A DNA stretch of 64,000 nt from assembly GCF_963678635.1 (NCBI RefSeq), contig NC_087068.1:27220318-27284317 (forward strand), in the 5' to 3' direction. Position 1 is the first letter of the stretch. Every line of letters starts with the position of its first letter. Under the pieces are notes generated by a model that did not search any database, was not told where the DNA came from, and saw only the letters and a program-made list of their open reading frames with translations. This document shows positions 26,244-37,619 of this stretch, in pieces. A program made the translations under genes and the position numbers. Origin of the DNA: Symsagittifera roscoffensis. Taxonomy: Eukaryota; Xenacoelomorpha; Acoela; Convolutidae.

Positions 26244-28806
26244 TTCCCGTTTAGGGTAAAAACAGCTCAGTCCTTTTTTAGTTTGTTCATAAGTTGCAAC
26301 TACATGGTTAACTGTTTCAATTGTTTCCTCGATTAGTTGACTTCAAATTCACTGCTTCATTCAATACTTGTCAATACTTAGCCATCGGACCATCTCCAGA
26401 GTCTTCTTATGCGTGTTTGTTCAATCCTTTACTGCCTAATTCATACTTTTGATTTTTACTATCGTAGCAGCATTTAGTTTTACTACAGAGGAACAACATA
26501 TCGATGCATTTGAACTCCTCCTTGAGCAATCCTGGTTCTCTCTAATCCTGTTTCTTATGTTTAGAGCAGCAAGTACGGGAGAAAAAGTTGATATTCGCCT
26601 CTGCTCTGAAATCGTTTCGACAGTCCCTGCTTCGCTTTTCAACCCATTCAGCTCGCTTGCTGGGAAAGATACATGCATATGAATTTTCTTCTGCCAAAGC
26701 CAAATAGAGAAAATCAGAAAATCAATTTGTCATTGTATGTTTTGATCTGTCCGTTATTTGATACCCATAGTAACTATTTTCTGGCAGCTTTATCGTTTCG
26801 GCTACTACACCATATAAAGGATTCTCATCGCCAGCTCGCCTAGCATCAACAACAGACTGAACGAAACCGATGCATCAATTTTCAGCCCGATTACGCTGAT
26901 ACATCAATGTTCAGGATTCAAAACGTTTTCTCAATCAAACAATATTAGATTGTTAGCCCAAATGCAGCGTTTAAAAAGAATTGTTGAAAAAAATGATGAA
27001 ATACAACGAAAAAGTATTAAGTAACGGCATCGTAAATAATTTTACTATATAATCTCTTACAAATTCAGAGGTTCAGTATGTAGTCCACCACTTCAACTTC
27101 CCGTTTAGGGTAAAAACAGCTCAGTCCTTTTTTAGTTTGTTCATAAGTTGCATCTACATGGTTGATTGTTTCAATTGTTTCCTCGATTAGTTGACTTCAA
27201 ACTCACTGCTCCATTCAATACTTGTCGATACTTAGCCATCGGACCATCTAAAGAGTCTTCTTATGCGTGTTTGTTCAATCCTTTACTGCCTAATTCATAC
27301 TTTTGATTTTTACTATCAAAGCAGCATTTAGTTTTACTACAGAGGAACAACATATCGATGCATTTGAACTCCTCCTTGAGCAATCCTGGTTCTCTCTAAT
27401 CCTGTTTCTTATGTTTAGAGCAGCAAGTACGGGAGAAAAAGTTGATATTCGCCTCTGCTCTGAAATCGTTTCGACAGTCCCTGCTTCGCTTTTCAACCCA
27501 TTCAGCTCGCTTGCTGGGAAAGATACATGCATATGAATTTTCTTCTGCCAAAGCCAAATAGAGAAAATCAGAAAATCAATTTGTCATTGTATGTTTTGAT
27601 CTGTCCGTTATTTGATACCCATAGTAACTATTTTCTGGCAGCTTTATCGTTTCGGCTACTACACCATATAAAGGATTCTCATCGCCAGCTCGCCTAGCAT
27701 CAACAACAGACTGAACGAAACCGATGCATCAATTTTCAGCCCGATTTCGCTGATACATCAATGTTCAGGATTCAAAACGTTTTCTCAATCAAACAATATT
27801 AGATTGTTAGCCCAAATGCAGCGTTTAAAAAGAATTGTTGAAAAAAATGATGAAATACAACGAAAAAGTATTAAGTAACGGCATCGTAAATAATTTTACT
27901 ATATAATCTCTTACAAATTCAGAGGTTCAGTATGTAGTCCACCACTTCAACCTAACCGTTTAGGGTAAAAACAGCTCAGTCCTTTTTTAGTTTGTTCATA
28001 AGTTGCATCTACATGGTTGATTGTTTCAATTGTTTCCTCGATTAGTTGACTTCAAACTCACTGCTCCATTCAATACTTGTCGATACTTAGCCATCGGACC
28101 ATCTACAGAGTCTTCTTATGCGTGTTTGTTCAATCCTTTACTGCTTAATTCATACTTTTGATTTTTACTATCGTAGCAGCATTTAGTTTTACTACAGAGG
28201 AACAACATATCGATGCATTTGAACTCCTCCTTGAGCAATCCTGGTTCTCTCTAATCCTGTTTCTTATGTTTAGAGCAGCAAGTACGGGGGAAAAAGTTGA
28301 TATTCGCCTCTGCTCTGAAATCGTTTCGACAGTCCCTGCTTCGCTTTTCAACCCATTCAGCTCGCTTGCTGGGAAAGATACATGCATATGAACTTTATTC
28401 TGCCAAAGCCAAATAGAGAAAATCAGAAAATCAATTTGTCATTGTATGTTTTGATCTGTCCGTTATTTGATACCCATAGTAACTATTTTCTGGCAGCTTT
28501 ATCGTTTCGGCTACTACACCATATAAAGGATTCTCATCGCCAGCTCGCCTAGCATCAACAACAGACTGAACGAAACCGATGCATCAATTTTCAGCCCGAT
28601 TTCACTGATACATCAATGTTCAGGATTCAAAACGTTTTCTCAATCAAACAATATTAGATTGTTAGCCCAAATGCAGCGTTTAAAAAGAATTGTTGAAAAA
28701 AATGATGAAATACAACGAAAAAGTATTAAGTAACGGCATCGTAAATAATTTTACTATATAATCTCTTACAAATTCAGAGGTTCAGTATGTAGTCCACCAC
28801 TTCAAC
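26244..28806 (-). pseudogene. array block C: three 0.855-kb units
   Basis: Intervals of 854, 854 and 855 bp. Relative to block B a further roughly 220 bp is missing, with the junction 'gagaaaatcagaaaatcaat' in all three. The loss begins at the codons of the motif C region. The three units differ by only a handful of bases. Confidence 0.9.
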
Positions 28807-31800
28807 CTCCCGTTTAGGGTAAAAACAGCTCAGTCCTTTTTTAGTTTGATCATAAGTTGCATCTACATGGTTGATTGTTTCAATTGTTTCCTCGATTAGT
28901 TGACTTCAAACTCACTGCTCCATTCAATACTTGTCGATACTTAGCCATCGGACCATCTACAGAGTCTTCTTATGCGTGTTTGTTCAATCCTTTACTGCTT
29001 AATTTATAGTTTTGACTTTAACTATCGTAACAGCATTTAGTTTTACTACAGAGGCACAACATATCGGTGCATTTTAACTCCTCCTTGAACAATCCTGGTA
29101 CTCTCTAGTCATGTTTCTGATGCTTAGAGTAGCAAGTACGGCGGGAAGTGTTGTTATTCGCATCTGCTCTGAAATCGTCTCGACAGTCCTTGCTTCGCCT
29201 TTCAACCCAATCAGCTCGCTGGTCGGGAAGAAAAGAGGCACACAAATTTTCTTCTGCCAAGGCAAAATCGAGAAAATCAGTATCCATTTTGGTGATTCAA
29301 ATTTGCTGACATCACAACAATTATCGAAAAAATTATAAAACAGTTCCAACAATCTCAACTCCGCATACTGTAGTATAAAAAACCTACTCTAATTGGTTCA
29401 CAATGTTCTTTAGTAGATTTTACACGTTTCGCTTCAAACGAGTCTTTAGCTAAAATATTGAATCACTTGAAAAACTGGTTCATAGCTTTATGGGTTTTTT
29501 CGTCACCAACATATTTTGTCATTGTATGTTTTGACCTGTCCGTTATTTGATAGCCATAGTAACAAATTCCTGGCAGCTTCATTGTTTAGGCTACCACGCC
29601 ATAAAAAGGATTCTAATCGCCAGCTCGCCTACCATCAACAACAAACTGAACAAAATTTTTGAATAATTTACGCGGTGTGAATTGTACAAACCAAGTTGAG
29701 AAAAGAAGTTATAAGTATTCCGTTGGTTTATTTGAAGCTCAATATCACCATTCACTGCAGTTGTAACAGATCGCTTTCTTCCGCATATGTCTTCATATAT
29801 TCCCAAATATCGCACCATCAATACTTTTGAAAATAGGTAGGAAATTGGACGATTTCGCTTTTAGTTCAACTGGAACACTCAGATCGTATTGCAAGTAACC
29901 GAACATTGTTTCAATTCTTATGTTTTGCAGTAGTGAATTAGAAAAAAAGGGGTCTTTTAAGGGAAAATTGATTCTAACGTGATTTTTCAAATCTACGTTG
30001 CTTTTAAAATGATCCGACCAACTACACTCCCTTTTTGGCAATACATACATGTTTGGGATTCCAAACGCTTTCTCAATCAAACAACAATTGATTGTTAACC
30101 CAAACGCAAAGTTTAAAAAGAATTGTTGAAAAAAAATGATGAAATACATTTAAAAAAATTAGTTAGTTCTATGTCGAATTAACAGGTTCCACTTCAAACG
30201 AGTCTTTAGCTACAATATTGAGTCACTTTAAAAACTGGTTGATAGCTTTATGGGTTTTTTCGTCACCAAGATAATTTGTCATTGTATGTTTTGATCTGTC
30301 CGTTATTTGATACCCATATTAACTAAATTCTGGCAGCTTTATTGTTTCGGCTACCACACCAGATAAAGGATTCTCATCGTCAGCTCGCCTAGCATCAACA
30401 ACAGACTGAACGAAACTTTTGAATAAATCACGCGGTGCGAATTGTACAAATCAAGTTGAGAAAGGAAGTTATAAGTATTTCGTTGGTTTATTTGAAGCTC
30501 GATATCAACATTCACTGCGGTTGTAACAGATCGCTTTCTTGCGCATAAGTCTTCTTATATTTCCAAATATCACACAATCAATATTTTTGAAAGTAGGTAG
30601 GAATTTGGACGATTTCGCTTTTAGTTCAACTGGAACACTCATATCGTATTGCAAGTAACCGAAAATTGTTTCAATTTTTATGTGTTGCAGTAGTGAATTA
30701 GAAAAAAGAGGTCTTTGAAAGGAAAATTGATTCTAACGTGACTTTTCAAATCTACGTTGCTTTTAAATTGATCGCACCAACTACACTCCCACCCATGTAT
30801 AAAGGGTATAGGTTTCAGATGGTGAGTTTCGAGAAACATATTGGTTTTCAAAAACATTTGGGCAAATCGATTTCGCCGACACATACATGTTTAGGATTCG
30901 AAACGTTTTCTCAATCAAATAACAATTGATTGCTAACTTAAACGCAGCGTTTAAAAAGAATTGTTGAAAAAAATGATGAAATACATAGAAAAAATATTAA
31001 ATTACGGCATCGTATATACTTTTACTATATAATCTCTTACAAATTTAGAAGTTTAGTATCTATTCCATCACTTCAACTTCCCGTTTAGGTTAAAGATAGC
31101 TCAGTCCTTTTTTAGTTTAATCATAAGTTGCAACTACATGGTTAATTGTTTCAATTGTTTCCTCGATTAGTTGACTTCAAAATCACTGCTTCATCCAATA
31201 CTTGTCGATACTTAGCCATCGGACCATCTCCAGAGTCTTCTTATGCGCGTTTGTTCAATCCTTTACTGCTTAACTTATACTTTAGACTTTTACTATTGTA
31301 ACAGCTATAAGTTTTACTACAGAGGCACAAAATATCGGTGCATTTGAACTCCTTGAACAATCCTGGTTCTCTCTAGTTATGTTTCTTATGTTTAGAGCAG
31401 CAAACACGGGGGAAAAGTTGTTATTCTCATCTGCTCTGAAATCGTCTCGACAGTCCCTGCTTCGCTTTTCAACCCATTCAGCTTGCCAAAGCCAAATAGA
31501 GAAGATCTGTATCCATTTCGAGTTCTTCAAATTTGATGACATCACGAAATTTATCGAAAAAATTATAAAACAGTTCCAAAATTCTCAACTCCGCATACTG
31601 TAGTATAAAGAAGTCTACTATAATTGGTTCACGATGTTCTATGTAGATTTAACATGTTCCACTTCAAACGAGTCTTTAGCTACAATATTGAGTCACTTGA
31701 AAAACTGGTTGATAGCTTTATGGGTTTTTTCGTCACTAAGATAATTTGTCATTGTATGTTTTGATCTGTCCGTTATTTGATAACCATAGTAAGTAACTTC

Positions 31801-32230
31801 TGGCAGCTTTTTTGTTTCGGCTACCACATCATATAAAGGATTCTCATCGCCAGCTCGCCTAGCATCAATATCAGACTGAACGAAAATTTTGAATAAATTA
31901 CAGGTGCGATTTGTACAAATCAAGTTGAGAAATGAAGTTATAAGTATTTCGTTGGTTTATTTGAAGCTCGATATCAAAATTCGCTGCGGTTGTTGTAACA
32001 GATCGCTTTTTTCCGCATATGTCTTCATATATTCCCAAATATCGCACCATCAATATTTTTCGCTTTTAGTTCAACTGTAACACGCAGATCGCATTGAAAA
32101 TAACCGAATATTGTTTCAATTCCTGTGTTTTTCAATAAAAAATAAGAAAAAAGTGGTCTTTTGAAAGGAAAATTGATTCTAACGTGATTTTTCAAATCAC
32201 GTTGCTTTTAAATTGATCCCACCAACTACA
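28807..32230 (-). pseudogene. array block D: composite right end
   Basis: Starts as a short unit, then from about 29363 to 30157 carries a block nearly identical to 10222-11017 of block A. It breaks abruptly at about 30158 into 'ttctatgtcgaattaacagg', a sequence otherwise internal to block B units. A further long-type unit, with its own anchor at 31078, follows to 32230. The mosaic shows exchange between distant array members. Confidence 0.8.
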
Positions 32231-32530
32231 CTCCTAAATTTCTTCTATGGAGTATCCATTTTTCGAGTGTTATATTCTCAAAGCTCGTCTTTTTTTCTTT
32301 TCTTGGCTTTCCGTTTGATATCATCATCAGTAAGGCTAGGTCTAGATTCTTGACAAGGAGAAAGGGAAGTAACAACGCATTGCTTCAACAATCGTCTTAC
32401 AATGGTTACAATATCCATCAACACTAAATCAATCAATTTTTTAGGTCGGGTTGCTTAACAAATTGACATGACCATGTTTTCAAATGTCCAACTCCATTTT
32501 GCTTGCCTTGAAACTTTGTTTTCCTCATTG
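32231..32530 (-). pseudogene. Maverick polymerase relic, palm region upstream of the array unit
   Basis: Continues the polymerase reading frame N-terminal of the repeated unit. Fragments such as VDGYCNHCKTIVEAM and CQESRPSLTDDDIKRK on the minus strand match the Cys-rich stretch at 58690-58790 of the fuller gene. It suggests that the right end of the array is where the founder polymerase gene stood. Several frameshifts; non-functional. Confidence 0.75.
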
Positions 32531-32539
32531 TAGTCCCAT

Positions 32540-32835
32540 CTTCCGGATATGTCTTCATATATCCCCCAATATCGTTTCTGGTAACATCAAAATGTTTGGA
32601 AATAGATGGGAAATTGGAGAATTTCGCTTATAGTTCATCTGAAACACTCAGATCGCTTTGCACGTAATCTAACATTGTTTAATTTCTAATGTGTTGCAGT
32701 AGTCAATAACAGGAAAGAGGTTTTTCGAAAGAAAAATGGCTTTAAACGTTAATTTTCACATCTAAGTTGTTTTTAAATCCATCACACCAACTACATTTCA
32801 TTGCACCAAAACGTTATTGAGGAAAAATTTACTTT
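32540..32835 (-). pseudogene. partial polymerase repeat fragment
   Basis: A diverged extra copy of the segment around 'atgtcttcatat(a)ccc' and 'cactcagatcgctttgcacg', equivalent to the palm segment found in the long units, lying directly before the capsid genes. Confidence 0.6.
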
Positions 32836-32839
32836 CATA

Positions 32840-33459
32840 GACGGGCGAGAAAGTCCTAAGGAAAAAGAAAGATTCAACCGATGCATATTGAACCTGGATT
32901 GTGTCCAAGTATTGTTGATATAGTTGTAGCCATGAGTGACAACGTTCGAAAACGTTAGGAGCACAAAAATATGAATAAAATGGAATTTAGGTTTCAGTAG
33001 ATAAAATTACACAAAAAATGCCATTCATTTACCTGAGGATCAATCAGCGTTTATAATTCAAAATGCTGATTTCAGTCACATTTTTGGTTGTGATTTAGAA
33101 CAAAATCAGACAGGGGTTATAATGAAAGGAAAAGATCCACATTTTCCTCAGTATTCTTACGAAATTATCAGAATACATTCCCTAATGATTTATAGTGATA
33201 TTAAAGAATATAATATTGTAGGTGATACAAAAACTCATTTCCGAAGTAAAAAAAATGGAGACATAATATCTACAGGACAGTACAGTACATGAATTATCAA
33301 TCCTTTACGAATCTACAATTTAAAAAACTATTCAAAAACTCTTTCCACAGCATAAAAATAGAACTAAGGGATACTACAGGTGAAAAAATTCCTTTTGTGT
33401 CCGTAGGAATTACACGAGTTGTTCTCTTGTTTCGCAAGATTTCGGATAATCATTTTTGA
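32840..33459 (+). pseudogene. Maverick minor capsid (penton-like) protein relic
   Basis: Plus-strand fragments in several frames, in order: MHIEPGLCPSIVDIVVAM (from 32881), then LPEDQSAFIIQNADFSH and IFGCDLEQNQTGVIMKGK, then IIRIHSLMIYSDIKEYNIVG, and finally IKIELRDTTGEKIPFVSVG before a stop at about 33459. This order and the HS(L)MIYSDI...IVGDT signature are typical of the single jelly-roll penton homologue of Mavericks/Polintons, which forms capsid vertices. At least three frameshifts and an in-frame stop make it non-coding today. Its position directly upstream of the other structural relics supports the call. Confidence 0.75.
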
Positions 33460-33476
33460 TTTATACTTCATACGAA

Positions 33477-33841
33477 ATGGTTGCTCAAAATCCAGCTCAT
33501 TTTCCTATTTTTCGTGGACATGCAAGACAGCGTGGAAGGGATTTTGGTGCTCTTGCACAAACTATTGGGAGAACTGCAATTCCCTTTATTAAAAAAATAT
33601 ATAGTCCCAGCTGCAAAAAAAATCGGAGCAGATTTATTTAAAATTGTTGCTCCAGAGATGGAGAAGTTGTCGGTGGACGAAAAAAAAAACATTTGCTAAG
33701 GATGTTGAAACAAAAACAGTTCGAAAAAAGTTGGGTAGTGGAAAAAAGAAATCCATGCATAGAACTAGAAAAACCATTTCTCGAAAAATTAGTTCGAAAA
33801 TCAGTCGCTCTCGCAAAGACAATTTTCACGAAACAAATTGA
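33477..33841 (+). pseudogene. Maverick small basic virion protein relic
   Basis: Starts MVAQNPAHFPIFRGHARQRG, continues as FGALAQTIGRTAIPFI, then after a frameshift KKYIVPAAKKIGADLFKIVA, and ends in a very basic tail rich in K, R and S. A Gly/aromatic-rich N-terminus, an amphipathic alanine/lysine helix and a basic C-terminus are the usual make-up of the small core or membrane-active protein encoded next to the capsid genes in Mavericks and adintoviruses. At least two frameshifts interrupt it (about 33590 and 33690). The functional assignment is by family resemblance and position only. Confidence 0.6.
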
Positions 33842-33843
33842 GT

Positions 33844-34758
33844 ATGAAGCAAAGTAGTCATTTTCGATACGGAGCTTTTAAAAACTCTTCTTTGGAGAAT
33901 TTTGAAAAAGTCCCAATTTTGGAAATAATCATTTCATCTTACACTTAAGAAGTATTTCCCAGAACTTCTCTAGATGAAAGCAGTATTGAGTTTGAATTCG
34001 AGACGGACCGTAATCTTTATTTGGAATGCGTGATACCCACCTCAGTTAAAAGCTTCAATTACTCAAAGGAAGATTGTTTGATGCTTTTAAAAAAGAAAAA
34101 GCAGAACATAAAGCAAAATCGGAGAATGATTCTGATGAGGAACCACAAACCTACTTAACTTATGTAAGCAATCTACTATATACTCTATTCTCCAATAGTG
34201 AAGTTTATTTTAACAATACAATGGTTTACAACGCCAATGGATTATATCCTAATAAAGCACAAATATCGAAAGAATTCAACTCGTCGGCAGTGAGTAATAA
34301 AGGAACACTTGCTTGTCACGGATATAGTTTTGAAGAACATCCGGAAGCATTCGATATGTATCCGTTCACTGATAGAGCAAATTCTTTAGGATCAGGGATA
34401 AATTTTTCACTTTATGGCAACAGTTTCTTTTGAGAGAGCTTAGAATTATTCGGGGCGGAAGAGCAATTATTTTATTAGATACAACTTCTCCTTGTCGCCC
34501 CTATGTTACAACAATGAACGCAATGCAGCTTAACAAAGATTTTCCAGCTATTCCTATGGAAGATTTTCCTTAAATCCATATATTATACTGGCAGCTGAAC
34601 AGTTGCATTATCCAGAACTTAGTGGAGAAAGCTAGATTAGAAATATTTTTCAAATTCCCATGGAGCAAGTAACGGAAGTGATAGCCTTGAGAGAAAGACT
34701 ATCAAACATTCAAATGGACAAATTCGGAACAGTCGCTAAAAACTTTAAAGATTTTTGA
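33844..34758 (+). pseudogene. Maverick major capsid protein relic (double jelly roll), internally deleted
   Basis: Segments in order: an N-terminal stretch from MKQSSHFRYGAF (33844), then the longest open piece at 34074-34433 with TYLTYVSNLLYTLFSNSEVY and NNTMVYNANGLYPNKAQIS, then RIIRGGRAIILLDTTSPC and a C-terminal part with SNIQMDKFGTVAKNF ending at a TGA. The 'LFS..EVYFN.T.V....YP.KA' pattern is the conserved core of Maverick major capsid proteins. The two halves are joined at about 34420-34440 with most of the middle missing (the family is usually over 500 residues). There are also frameshifts at about 33950, 34070 and 34575. Not functional. Confidence 0.8.
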
Positions 34759-35086
34759 ATTTTCAGTTTCCTATAAAATTATTGTTATTTTTTTGGGACT
34801 TTCTATCGTTATTGTCTCTGTACTATCTATTATATTTTTCTTCAGAGCTAAGACTTCAGAAAAAAAATTAATGCCGTTTAGTTGAAAACCCGCGACATTT
34901 CTTCAACCTAGACTGTAAAACATTGTTCAATAACCTTTGCACACTACATAAGGCTTGTGTATGGGACTTTGTTGATTCAATTCCTAAATGCGTGTAAGTC
35001 ATTAATCTTTCTTTTTTATCCTAAAGTACACTATCAAACTATCAATTTCTTTGTTTTTAGATGTAAATCAGCCTAAAAATGCAAAG
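34759..35086 (+). other. spacer between capsid and protease relics
   Basis: AT-rich sequence after the capsid stop. The piece near 34840-34990 may be decayed coding sequence but I cannot place it in a family. Confidence 0.4.
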
Positions 35087-35525
35087 ATGGATAATTTTTC
35101 AGTTCTGTAAATTATTGAAAGAACTCCTGAGCTCAGGTTCAAGTACATGGGATCATACCCTTCTGATACAGTACCTCAACTAACAAAATACTCTTTTGCA
35201 ATTAATAACACAGCCCCAAGCAATGATGGAGGAGAACACTGGATCATGATTGCTCAACTGGATAAAAGTTACTACTTTGCTGATTCCTTGAGTAGAAAGA
35301 GATCAACTTACCCCTCTTTGACAAAAAAGTATCGACGAATGGTTCCTCGAAAGCTACAAAAAAACTGATTATTTGTGAGGATTTTACGCAATTTATTCAG
35401 CATTTCTTCTTTTTAGATTCTTCCAGAAGAGCTTGAATAATGTTCATGATGTGCATATTTTGAATTTTATCAGTAATTTATGTAAAAGTACACTTTTTAT
35501 TTTAAAGTGTAAATTTTTGCAGTAA
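35087..35525 (+). pseudogene. Maverick adenain-like cysteine protease relic, catalytic Cys codon lost
   Basis: From ATG at 35087 through SYPSDTVPQL, then GGEHWIMIAQLDKSYYFADS, with the His of GEHW and the Asp of FADS as triad residues. After MVPRKLQK an extra A in a poly-A run (about 35360) shifts the frame. The continuing frame reads TDYL, then a TGA (35376-35378), then GFYAIYSAFLLF. The family motif here is CGFYA, so the catalytic cysteine codon itself is now TGA. Another in-frame stop is at 35108-35110. The protease normally matures the virion; this copy is dead. Homology is clear from motif order and position after the capsid gene. Confidence 0.85.
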
Positions 35526-36480
35526 ATTTACTATACGATGTAGTGAACTGTTTATTTGTTTATGTAATTTAACTCTTTAAATTCCTTAAATTTTTTTACG
35601 AAAAGCATCTAAGCAACTAACCTTTTAGTGAAAAACACGGAGAATGATGATGGAATTTGGATGTTGTAGTCCCACAATTGAAAGAATTAACGATAGAATT
35701 GATAACTTTACGGAAATTGAATAATCTTCTTAAAAGTTTTCTCTGAGAAAGATACAAAAATTTTCCTACAAAACTATCAGACAAACAAAACTATGATACT
35801 ATATCTTTCTCAGTGTAAACTTTTACCGGGGCAGAGCAATTGACAAAGTTGGATGATAATTTTTGGAAAATTTCGGAAACCTTAAAAATTTTTAAAAAGA
35901 ATAAAGAAAGTGATTAAGGAGAACTGAATTTATTCGTAGCAAGAAATATGACAGAAAAAAAAATAAACATGTTGAGGTAAAAATGAGAACTAGATAAAAA
36001 CATCTGATTGGTCGAAACTTGAAAATTTTTGCATATTTTTTGTCTCAGTTCCAATGAAAAGTTCATGCAATTTTGATTGGATGTATTTAACTTTTGAAAA
36101 CTAAAATTTATTCTCCCAAGAAAGTAATTCACTCTTCATTAACTCTGTGGGGAACTGCTAATATGCATCTGTCATATGATCGTGGGATAATTCTGTGAAA
36201 AAAGATAAAAATAAGTCCTAAAATTAATAGGTATAATGGAGCTGTTATTTTTTCTCCAGATATCCTGGGGAATAAAAGATTAAGTGGGATATAAAAGCAA
36301 TCAACCGTGAGGAGCTGTCAAGATTCCCTTGATATACCGTGGAGCGAAATAAAAAACCTGTCAAAGATAATCCATTCTTGTCACTTTTCCCCAGATAACC
36401 TGAGAGAATATAAATAAGATGAACTTAGTATTTAATAGATATTTTTGGAAACAAAAAATTATTCTGTGATAGATTAGTGT
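35526..36480. other. AT-rich non-coding stretch
   Basis: No gene recognised. A 12-bp perfect inverted repeat (CTGAGAAAGATA at 35743-35754 against 35802-35813) with a 47-bp loop is the only structure noticed. Confidence 0.5.
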
Positions 36481-37075
36481 ATGATCACATACCCTAAATG
36501 GAAATTTAATTTTTGTCAAAACTTACCATTTGAAACTTACCATCGAAAAAACATTTTTTTTCGATTATTTCAAGATAAAAAAGTTTTTTCAAGATAAAAA
36601 CGTATTTGCAAGCAAAACTTCAAAAATTTTCAAAAAAATTTTCTGAACCTACCATATGAAACTTATCATCCTAAATACATTTTTTTTTCAATTTTTCAAG
36701 ATAAAAAAAGTTTCTCAAGATAAAAATGTATTTGGAAGTACAACTTTTCTGAAACCTACCATCTGAAACTTACCGTACCGAAGTTTTGTCAGACAAGATA
36801 GCCCTTACATATCACAAATCGTAGAAGTTAGCTAAAAATTGCAAGTATCAACAAAATCGAGATCTAAAAAATTGGGCGCCACAAACTTTTTCCGAAACTT
36901 ACCATCTGAAACCTTACCATCTTAATACATTAGGAAACATATTCCCTATCTTAATACATAGGAAATCTATTCCCTATCTTATTACATAGCTTGAAGACCG
37001 GATGCTCTATTCCCTATCATAATGCATGAGGGTCTCCAACCCCCCTTCTCCTCACTCTCTACTACTGATAACAGA
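36480..37075 (+). repeat. LTR-like block R1 with 'CCCTATCTTAATACAT' motifs
   Basis: Recurrent 'cttaccat-(t/c)tgaaacttaccat' motifs from 36520 lead into repeated 'ttccctatcttaatacatag' and a C-rich tract 'ccaaccccccttctcctc' at about 37040. It matches, diverged, the reverse complement of 56586-56800, including 'gaccggatgctctatt'. It may be a solo LTR or an LTR of a degraded element. The C-rich tract is the complement of a possible polypurine tract. Confidence 0.6.
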
Positions 37076-37202
37076 TAGCGAAATTTTTTGGTACTTTTCT
37101 TGCAGAACAAAATCATACTGTTTGACTCGAAAAGTAATTAAAAAACAATTTTGGAAGAGAAGTAATTAAATTACAAGACAACAAAAAATAAAAAAACACA
37201 AT

Positions 37203-37599
37203 TTATTGTATATTACAGTTCTCATCAAACATGTAGTCTATCAAACTTTGGAGCAGTTCTTTGAATTCGTTCCAATTATAGTTGACATAGGCAACTTGTT
37301 TCATTGCTTCAGTCTCTTTTGCAATGAAGAGTCGAATCTGAATGCACGGAGGCTTGTTAACATTGTACTTCTTGACCGTGACACAAACTTTTCTTCTATT
37401 GTAAGTTGTTATGTCATACAATTTGTGAAGTTGGCAAGCTCCCGATCCATAGTTGACTCTTTGTCAGAATTGAGTACCAATATAGGAATGAGTCCAAGGT
37501 TTTCAGCATCGTGAATAACAGTATTTGTAAAGGCTGCGATTGCTTCTTCTTTTTCACCAAAATAGACTTGCTGTCGTTTTTAGAGCTATCCCAACTCAT
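37203..37599 (-). pseudogene. possible PC4-like coactivator fragment, frameshifted
   Basis: On the minus strand one frame gives FTNTVIHDAENLGLIPILVL and ESTMDRELANFTNCM. A neighbouring frame then gives YNRRKVCVTVKKYNVNKPPC and VAYVNYNWNEFKELLQSLID up to the stop. The second part resembles the PC4/Sub1 single-stranded DNA-binding fold (beta strand 'KVCVTVKKYN', 'IQIRLF', then a helix after 'YNWNEF'). PC4-like genes have been described in some Mavericks, but the match is by eye and weak. One frameshift near 37440 separates the parts. It could equally be an unrelated small ORF of a mobile element. Confidence 0.35.
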
Positions 37600-37619
37600 T
37601 TTTCTTGAATAGATGAAAG

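Larger units (their letters stand above)
7994..32230 (-). repeat. 24-kb tandem array of Maverick polymerase fragments (20 units)
   Basis: Every unit is a decayed minus-strand copy of the C-terminal part of a Maverick/Polinton family B DNA polymerase, recognised by comparison with the fuller gene at 57279-61613. The anchor 'ttcccgttta' (C-terminal codons) or its variant recurs at 8281, 9701, 11078, 12582, 14041, 15496, 16569, 17644, 18719, 19793, 20868, 21943, 23015, 24091, 25171, 26244, 27098, 27952, 28807 and 31078. The spacing gives three size classes: about 1.38-1.50 kb, 1.07-1.08 kb and 0.854-0.855 kb. No unit keeps an open frame. The whole array lies inside SMC4 intron 1. Confidence 0.93.

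Noticed and set aside
7994-32230. Plus-strand frames repeated in each array unit (for example 12703-12999, 23177-23500)
   Set aside because: They are the reverse complement of polymerase-derived sequence; the homologous protein is on the minus strand.
7994-32230. CRISPR-like regular spacing
   Set aside because: Units are 0.85-1.5 kb, homologous throughout and in a eukaryotic intron; no short repeats with unique spacers.
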